Origin: Actinomycetota bacterium
GTDB taxonomy: Bacteria; Actinomycetota; Thermoleophilia; Gaiellales; Gaiellaceae
Assembly (NCBI GenBank): GCA_005888315.1
Contig: VAWH01000018.1
Coordinates: forward strand, 62,001-126,000
Length of the DNA stretch: 64,000 nt
Reading direction: 5' to 3'
Shown here one piece after another: positions 58,588-64,000 of this stretch. The notes under the pieces were generated by a model. The model saw only the letters and a program-made list of their open reading frames with translations. It did not search any database and was not told where the DNA came from. The position numbers and the translations under genes were made by a program. Numbering within the stretch: the stretch's first letter is position 1; every line of letters begins with the position of its first letter.

Positions 58588-59348
58588 CCGAGAAGAGCGA
58601 CAAAGCTCTCCTGCGCCGGTATCACCAAGACGGCGACCTCGCCGCGCGCGAGCAGCTGATCGAGCAGTACATGTCCCTCGTCCGCTCGCTCGCCCGCCGC
58701 TACTCCTATCGCGGCGAGCAGTTCGAGGACCTCGTCCAGATCGGCGCGATCGGCCTGATCAAGGCGATCGACCGGTTCGACCTCGACCGCGGGGTCGAGC
58801 TGACCACCTACGCGACGCCGAACATCATCGGCGAGATCAAGCGGCATTTCCGCGACCGCGGCTGGTCGGTGCGGGTGCCCCGTGGTCTGCAGGAGCTCAA
58901 CATCCAGCTCTCGCGGCTGCTCGAGGAGAAGACGGTCGAGCTGGGCCGCTCGCCCACGATCAGCGAGCTCGCCAAGGCCGCGGAAGTCTCGGACGAGGAG
59001 GTGCTCGAGGCGCTCGAGAGCGGCCGGGCCTACAGCTCGCTGTCGCTCTCGGCAGGTCCCGGCCAGGACGAGGACGGCGACCTCGACCCGCTCGAGTCGC
59101 TCGGGACGGAGGAGCACGAGTACGAGGTCTCCGAGGACCGGGCGATCCTCGCGCCCGGCTTCCGCGTCCTCGACGATCGCGAGCGGACGATTCTCCATCT
59201 CCGCTTCTTCAAGGGGCTGACGCAATCCCAGATCGCGCAGCAGGTCGGGATCTCGCAGATGCACGTGTCCCGGCTGATCCGCCGCTCGCTCGAGAAGATC
59301 CGCGAGGAGATCGCCGAGGACGAGGAAGCGGGCCGACCCCTGCGGTAG
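58584..59348 (+). CDS. SigF/SigB-type RNA polymerase sigma factor
   Basis: A 254-residue group 3 sigma factor. Region 2 is AREQLIEQYMSLVRSLARRYSYRGEQFEDLVQIGAIGLIKAIDRFD with LTTYATPNIIGEIKRHFRDRGW. Region 3 follows RVPRGLQEL, and region 4 is LDDRERTILHLRFFKGLTQSQIAQQVGISQMHVSRL. Such factors control general-stress or sporulation-like responses and are held by anti-sigma proteins. The preceding coupled gene supplies one. TTG start gives the TTGA overlap. Target promoters cannot be named from this window. Confidence 0.93.
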   Translation: MTEKSDKALLRRYHQDGDLAAREQLIEQYMSLVRSLARRYSYRGEQFEDLVQIGAIGLIKAIDRFDLDRGVELTTYATPNIIGEIKRHFRDRGWSVRVPRGLQELNIQLSRLLEEKTVELGRSPTISELAKAAEVSDEEVLEALESGRAYSSLSLSAGPGQDEDGDLDPLESLGTEEHEYEVSEDRAILAPGFRVLDDRERTILHLRFFKGLTQSQIAQQVGISQMHVSRLIRRSLEKIREEIAEDEEAGRPLR

Positions 59349-59369
59349 GTCGGCCCGCCGATCGGACGC

Positions 59370-60785
59370 TTACTCCAGGCTCAGCTGGGCGCTGTCCGAG
59401 CTGAGCGACGAGAGATTGAACCTGCCGTCGCTGAAGGTGCACTGCATCTCGACCGTGTCGCCGAGCGCGAAGCCTGAGAGCTCGGTGCCGGGCGGCATCG
59501 CACAGTTGACCGGCTCCGGGTGACCATCGACTTGGATGCCGACACCGTCCGAGCGCTTCGACCCGAGCACGCCGGTCAGGTCGAACCACTCCGCGAGCCG
59601 ACCTTCCCCGTACTCGAGCGACGCGTTGGCGGACGTGAGGCCGGTGAGCACATAGTGGCCGAGGGGCTTCCTGTCGCACTCGATCTCGACGAGGTCGCCG
59701 ACCGCGAAGCCGCGCAGGTCCTGGCCGGCCTGCAGGGCGCAGGTCGCCTTTTCGTTCTCGTGCATCAGCGACGCCACTTCCGTCTGAGCCGTCACGGCGA
59801 CCGTGACGGAGACCGAGTCGAGCCCTGTGATCGATCCCTCGAGGTCGATTGATCCGTCGCCGCCGTCTGGGGGATCGCCCGCCTTCGGACGGAGCTTCAC
59901 CAGCACGAAGCGGCCGTCTGTGAAGTTGCAGCTCATCTCGACCGGTTGCCCGGCCGCGAAGCCGGAGAGATGGACCGAGGGCGGGACCGCGCAGCGCACC
60001 GGCTCGGGATGGCCCTCGACGGTCACGCTGACCGTTGTGGATGAGAGGGAGGCGACGACGCCGGTGACCGTGAAGTAGTTGTCGCCCATGTCAACGCCGT
60101 CGTCGCCACCCGTGCCGTCGTTGCTCGCGTCCTCGTTGTCGAGGCTGACGAGTGTGAAGCTGCCGTCCGGCTCCACCGTCGCGTGCAGCGAGACCTCGTC
60201 CCCCGGCGCGAGTTCGGGTAGATCGAAATCGTCGGGAACGGTGACCTTGACGAGGCCGCGGCCGTGCACCGCGAGGCTGAGAACGCCTTTCTCGGTCGAG
60301 AGGTAGATGCCCTCGAGCTCGAGTTCGTCGTCGTGGCCGATCGGCTTGACGTCGTCGCAGAAGAGCCGCGCCTTGCCGAAGCTGGCCGAGGCGTGGACGC
60401 GGTCGCCTGCGCGCAGCTTGGCCGCGGCACCTCTTCGCAGACTGAACGCGAAGACGCTTTTTCCTGCAGAGAGGTAGAGCTTCTGCCCGGCGCGCTTCAC
60501 GACCGTCGCTCGTACGCGGGCGTGCCTGAGGCGGCGGATCTGCTTCGTTCCGGTGGCCGCGAAGGTGCCGTCGGGCAGCTGGCGGGCCCGGAACGCGACG
60601 AGAGCGCCGATGCCGATCTTGCGAATCGCCTGCGGGGCTCGAACCGTCCGGACGGTCCCGTTCTCGGCGGCGGTCACGATCGCCTTCCGCTTTGCGTTCT
60701 TTGCGATCACGACGCCCTGGAAGGCGCCGGCGTTCGCGGCTGTCGGCAGAGCGAGCCCGACCAGAGCCACGAGCACTCGTTTCAT
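59370..60785 (-). CDS. Secreted protein with internal OB-like repeats
   Basis: A 471-residue exported protein with a signal peptide (MKRVLVALVGLALPTAANA). The mature part holds paired repeats of about 60 residues, each with two cysteines: VEGHPEPVRCAVPPSVHLSGFAAG...VEMSCNFTDGRF and VDGHPEPVNCAMPPGTELSGFALG...VEMQCTFSDGRF. A third, more diverged repeat lies between them (KATCALQAGQDLRGFAVG...VEIECDRKPLG). The style resembles DUF5666-type secreted proteins. AGGAGGA precedes the ATG. Function unknown. Confidence 0.72.
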   Translation of the reverse strand: MKRVLVALVGLALPTAANAGAFQGVVIAKNAKRKAIVTAAENGTVRTVRAPQAIRKIGIGALVAFRARQLPDGTFAATGTKQIRRLRHARVRATVVKRAGQKLYLSAGKSVFAFSLRRGAAAKLRAGDRVHASASFGKARLFCDDVKPIGHDDELELEGIYLSTEKGVLSLAVHGRGLVKVTVPDDFDLPELAPGDEVSLHATVEPDGSFTLVSLDNEDASNDGTGGDDGVDMGDNYFTVTGVVASLSSTTVSVTVEGHPEPVRCAVPPSVHLSGFAAGQPVEMSCNFTDGRFVLVKLRPKAGDPPDGGDGSIDLEGSITGLDSVSVTVAVTAQTEVASLMHENEKATCALQAGQDLRGFAVGDLVEIECDRKPLGHYVLTGLTSANASLEYGEGRLAEWFDLTGVLGSKRSDGVGIQVDGHPEPVNCAMPPGTELSGFALGDTVEMQCTFSDGRFNLSSLSSDSAQLSLE

Positions 60786-60976
60786 TTCGCTTCCTCCTGT
60801 TGTGCCGGCCCGGTGGCGAAGCGCCGGCTGTCGCTGTTTTCTGCGGCAGCGGTCGGGCGGCAACCACCGTGACTTTGATCGGCCTCGCCGCGCTTCACTC
60901 GCGAAACTTCCCTCGTGCGGGTCACCGCATTCGAGTTACGCAGAGGCGCGGAGAGCGGCACCTAGAATCAACGCCG

Positions 60977-63499
60977 ATGCGTACGACGGCGGAGTTGCGC
61001 GAAGGCTTTCTCTCCTTCTTCGAGGAGAAGGGCCACGTGCGCCGGCCCTCGGCCTCAGTGATCCCGCCGGCCGACGACCCGACAACGCTCTTCATCATCG
61101 CCGGCATGCAGCCGATGAAGCGCTGGTTCCTCGGTCTGGAGGCGCCGCCCGCGCCGCTTGTGACTACGGCCCAGAAGGCGGTGCGTGCCGGAGGCAAGCA
61201 GAACGACCTCGATGATGTCGGTCTGACGAACCGGCATCTCTGCTTCATGGAGATGCTCGGGAACTTTTCGTTCGGCGATTACTTCAAGGACGGCGCGGTC
61301 GACTTCGCCTGGGAGTTCGTGACCGAGCGGATGAAGCTCGAGCCGGAGCGTCTGTGGCCGACGATCTTCGCCGGCGATCCAGAGTTGCAGCTCGGCGAGG
61401 ACGAGATCGCGATCGCGAGCTGGGAGCGATATGTGCCGCGCGAACGGATCATCGGACTCCCGCGCTCCGAGAACTTCTGGCAGGCGGCCGATACGGGTCC
61501 ATGCGGCCCCTGCAGCGAGCTCCACTACGACCGCGGCGAGGAGTACGGCTGTGGCCGGCCGACCTGCGCTCCCGGCTGTGAGTGCGAGCGGTTTCTCGAG
61601 CTCTGGAATCTGGTCTTCATGGAATTCGATCTCGCGGAAGACGGCACCTTGACGGCGCTGCCGCGGCAGAACATCGACACGGGAATGGGCCTCGAGCGGG
61701 CGGCGATGATCCTGCAAGGAGTCGATTCGCTCTTCGACATCGACACGTTCGAGCCGCTGCTGGCGTGGGTCGGCGAGCGTGCGAACGTGCCGTACGGCTC
61801 GTCCGAAGACGCGACGAAGGCCTACCGCGTCGTTGTCGAGCACGCGCGGACGGCGGCGTTCCTCGTCGCCGAAGGCGTCGCGCCCGCGAACGAAGGGCGC
61901 GGCTACGTGCTGCGCCGGGTGATCCGCCGGGCGGTTCAGTTCGGCCGGCGCCTTGGACTGGAGCCACCGTTCCTCCACGAGTTGGCCGACGTCGTGCGCG
62001 GGCAGATGGGCTCTGTCTACCCGGAGCTCGAAGAACGCCGCAGCGAGGTCACGGAGTTGATCCGGGCCGAGGAAGACCGCTTCCGAGAGACGCTCGCCCG
62101 CGGCGAGAAGCTGTTCGAAGAGATGGTCGCGAAGGGCGAGATCACGCCCGAGGACGCGTTCCGCCTGCACGACACGTTCGGCTTCCCGTGGGAGCTGACG
62201 AAGGAGCTCGCGGCCGAGCGTGGGCTCGAGGTCAACGAAGAGGAGTTCACCCGGCTGATGGAGGAGCAGCGCGAGCGGTCGCGGCAGGGCTCGGCGTTCG
62301 AGGTGGACGTACGGGTAACCGGCCCCCGCACGGAGTTCGTCGGTTACGAGCGGACTGACGTGCTGACGGCGATCCTCGCCTACGCAGAGCTCGGCGACGG
62401 CACGTTCCAGGCGAAGCTCGAGAAGTCGCCGTTCTATCCAGAGGGCGGCGGCCAGGTCTCGGACGCCGGCTACATCGAGAACGAGGAGACCGGCGCCCGC
62501 GCCGAGCTGATCAAGGCGACGCGGCTAGACGACGACCAGGTGCTGACCTTCAGCGGCCAGGGGTTCGGCGAAGGCATCCGCGTGCGTGCGGTCGTGCCGT
62601 GGTCGGTGCGCTTCCCGACCATGGCCAACCACACGGCGACGCACGTGCTGCACAAGGCGCTCCGCGACCTGCTGGGCGAGCACGTCAAGCAGGCCGGCTC
62701 TGCCGTGCGGCCCGACAAGCTGCGCTTCGACTTCACGCATCCGCAGGCGCTGACCCCGGACGAGCGCGCGCGGGTCGAGCATGCCGTCAACGAGATCGTC
62801 TTCCAGAACCGGCCGGTCCGCGCGTTCGTGACCCCGATCGAGGAGGCACGCAACCTTGGCGCGATGATGCTCTTCGGCGAGAAGTACGGCGAAGAGGTCC
62901 GGGTTGTCGAGATCGACGGCTACTCACGCGAGCTCTGCGGGGGCACGCATGTGCGTTCGACGGCGGAGATCGGCCCGATCGTGATCCTCTCGGAGGGCTC
63001 GGTCGGCTCCGGCGCGCGGCGGATCGAGGCTGTGACCTCCGGCGAGGCGTTCGCGCTCCTCCACGAGCGGAGCCGCGAGTCGGAGCAGCTTCGCGCGGAA
63101 CTCGCGGAGGCGCGCAAGCAGACGCGAAAGCAGGCCCGCGACCGGGGTGCGGATGTGGTCTACCGCGACGAGTCCGGAGACGTCGTCGTGGCCGAGGTAA
63201 AAGCGGTCAAGGGCTCCGCGCTTCGCGATCTGTCGGATCAGATCCGGCAAGCGAAGAAGGCGCTGGCGGTGCTGCTCGGGTCCGTCGACGACGGCCGCGT
63301 CTACCTCGTCGTCAACGTCGACCCGTCGCTCGTCGACGCCGGCGTCGACGCGGTCGCGGTTGCTCGCGAGGCGGCGAAGAAGATCGACGGTGGCGGTGGC
63401 GGACGGCCGAACCTGGCCGAGGCCGGCGGCAAGAATCCGGCCGGGCTCGCCGACGCGTTCGAGGTGGGAAAGAGCGAGATCGCCGCTGCCCGCCGATGA
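60977..63499 (+). CDS. alaS: Alanyl-tRNA synthetase
   Basis: An 840-residue class II synthetase with full domain set. Catalytic part: FLSFFEEKGHVRRPSASVIP, NRHLCFMEMLGNFSFGDYFK and GPCGPCSELHYDRG. A four-cysteine insert (YGCGRPTCAPGCEC) is seen near 205. Editing domain: HTATHVLH with H552 and H556, and ELCGGTHVRST with Cys654 and His658. A C-Ala domain follows (KKIDGGGGGRPNLAEAGGK). TAGAAT (60963-60968) lies 8 nt before ATG. It leads the alaS-ruvX-mltG run that is common in bacteria. Confidence 0.97.
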   Translation: MRTTAELREGFLSFFEEKGHVRRPSASVIPPADDPTTLFIIAGMQPMKRWFLGLEAPPAPLVTTAQKAVRAGGKQNDLDDVGLTNRHLCFMEMLGNFSFGDYFKDGAVDFAWEFVTERMKLEPERLWPTIFAGDPELQLGEDEIAIASWERYVPRERIIGLPRSENFWQAADTGPCGPCSELHYDRGEEYGCGRPTCAPGCECERFLELWNLVFMEFDLAEDGTLTALPRQNIDTGMGLERAAMILQGVDSLFDIDTFEPLLAWVGERANVPYGSSEDATKAYRVVVEHARTAAFLVAEGVAPANEGRGYVLRRVIRRAVQFGRRLGLEPPFLHELADVVRGQMGSVYPELEERRSEVTELIRAEEDRFRETLARGEKLFEEMVAKGEITPEDAFRLHDTFGFPWELTKELAAERGLEVNEEEFTRLMEEQRERSRQGSAFEVDVRVTGPRTEFVGYERTDVLTAILAYAELGDGTFQAKLEKSPFYPEGGGQVSDAGYIENEETGARAELIKATRLDDDQVLTFSGQGFGEGIRVRAVVPWSVRFPTMANHTATHVLHKALRDLLGEHVKQAGSAVRPDKLRFDFTHPQALTPDERARVEHAVNEIVFQNRPVRAFVTPIEEARNLGAMMLFGEKYGEEVRVVEIDGYSRELCGGTHVRSTAEIGPIVILSEGSVGSGARRIEAVTSGEAFALLHERSRESEQLRAELAEARKQTRKQARDRGADVVYRDESGDVVVAEVKAVKGSALRDLSDQIRQAKKALAVLLGSVDDGRVYLVVNVDPSLVDAGVDAVAVAREAAKKIDGGGGGRPNLAEAGGKNPAGLADAFEVGKSEIAAARR

Positions 63500-63897
63500 A
63501 GGTCGTGGCGGTGGATTACGGCTCGGCGAGAACCGGGGTTGCCGCCTCGGACCCGACCGGCACGCTTGCTAGACCAGTGGGCGTGGTCGAACGCGTCCGC
63601 ACCGAGGCCGGTATGGAGCAATTGGTCGAGCTGATCAGCGGCGAGAGTCCCGAGCGCGTCGTCGTCGGCGTGCCGCTGACGCTTCGCGGCGAGCGCGGCG
63701 ACCAGGCGCTCGAGACCGAGCGGTTCGTCGAAGAGCTCAGCCGCGTGCTCGACGTGCCCGTCGAAGGGTTCGACGAACGCTTCACGACCGATCTCGCCGA
63801 GCAGGATCCCGGAAGCCGTAACCTGCCGGCCGATGCCCGGGCCGCTGCCCACCTGTTGACGAGCTACCTCGCGTGGTCGAGCCGAGGCGCGGAGTAA
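63496..63897 (+). CDS. ruvX: YqgF/RuvX-family pre-16S rRNA nuclease
   Basis: A 133-residue RNase H-fold protein: VVAVDYGSARTGVAASD (first catalytic Asp), VVGVPLTLRGERGDQA, and the DERFTTDLAEQ end motif. Homologues process the 5' end of 16S rRNA; the older name is a putative Holliday-junction resolvase. ATG overlaps alaS (ATGA); its end overlaps mltG by ~25 nt. Confidence 0.93.
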   Translation: MKVVAVDYGSARTGVAASDPTGTLARPVGVVERVRTEAGMEQLVELISGESPERVVVGVPLTLRGERGDQALETERFVEELSRVLDVPVEGFDERFTTDLAEQDPGSRNLPADARAAAHLLTSYLAWSSRGAE

Positions 63898-64000
63898 TCG
63901 CGCCGCAGCCGCGCCGCCCCGAGCGGCCGCGCCCTCCGCGCGCCGTGGTCATGCGGCGACGGCTCGTCGCGCTGGGCATTCTCCTGGCCGCGCTGATCGG
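63873..64000 (+). CDS. mltG: Endolytic transglycosylase MltG-like protein, 3' truncated by window edge
   Basis: A frame opened by GTG at 63873 encodes a Pro/Arg-rich cytoplasmic start (VEPRRGVIAPQPRRPERPRP) and then RRRLVALGILLAALIG, the beginning of a transmembrane helix, before the window ends. Position straight after ruvX matches mltG in the widespread alaS-ruvX-mltG arrangement, which is the main evidence; the catalytic domain lies outside. The start may be later. Confidence 0.6.
   Translation, partial: MVEPRRGVIAPQPRRPERPRPPRAVVMRRRLVALGILLAALI

Noticed and set aside
1-64000. CRISPR arrays, prophage, IS transposases, rRNA operons
   Set aside because: No regularly spaced repeats, phage or transposase genes, or rRNA sequence were seen; the only tandem repeat is the two-unit palindrome at 680-1007.

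Overview
The window is about 69-70% GC, densely packed, and carries a chromosomal core of an actinobacterium. Pointers are a division cluster without ftsA, a MurE with the DNPR motif of meso-diaminopimelate enzymes, a SigF/SigB-type sigma factor, many GTG/TTG starts with 4-nt stop/start overlaps, and -10 hexamers of the TAnnnT kind placed 6-10 nt before start codons, which implies mostly leaderless mRNAs. Gene content and protein style suggest a deep-branching lineage such as Thermoleophilia (Gaiellales/Solirubrobacterales). That placement is inference. No rRNA, phage, transposase or CRISPR array was seen.

Layout. 1-16.8 kb: dcw cell-wall and division cluster (rsmH partial, ftsL, ftsI, then an inverted mrdA-type PBP, murE, murF, mraY, murD, ftsW, murG, murC, murB, ftsQ, ftsZ). 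16.9-21.5 kb: complete glycine cleavage set gcvT-gcvH-gcvPA-gcvPB plus a small membrane protein. 21.5-30.2 kb: rlmN, a VOC/ArsR/SRPBCC operon with a clear operator, threonine aldolase, Ca2+/H+ antiporter, HAD protein, a cysteine-rich unknown, endonuclease IV, gltX. 30.2-36.8 kb: receiver protein, M3-like peptidase, arylsulfotransferase-like lipoprotein, HD-GYP protein, a secreted protein, tRNA-Glu, tRNA-Gln, an SDR. 36.8-42.9 kb: an HD-family protein, an ABC exporter pair with one broken member, a uracil-DNA glycosylase, a VOC protein and a methyltransferase. 42.9-49.2 kb: histidine utilisation (ftcD, hutH, hutU, hutI with two small unknowns). 49.2-56.6 kb: hisS, aspS and several coiled-coil or proline-rich envelope unknowns. 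56.6-64 kb: a candidate structured RNA, mnmA, an anti-sigma-like protein with its sigma factor, a repeat-containing secreted protein, alaS, ruvX and the start of mltG.

The dcw genes form a tightly coupled assembly line from UDP-MurNAc-peptide synthesis (MurC-F, MraY, MurG) to septal synthesis (FtsW, FtsI) and the divisome (FtsL, FtsQ, FtsZ). The hut genes convert histidine through urocanate and imidazolone propionate to formiminoglutamate, then by FtcD to glutamate. The gcv genes feed one-carbon units to tetrahydrofolate, the acceptor that FtcD also uses.

The most unusual content is intergenic. There are two tandem, nearly identical ~164-bp long palindromes between rsmH and ftsL that supply the rsmH stop codon and the ftsL ribosome-binding site. 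At least three other dispersed repeat families occur, and a ~180-nt multi-helix RNA candidate lies next to one of them. Two divergent gene pairs share a single symmetric -10 element.
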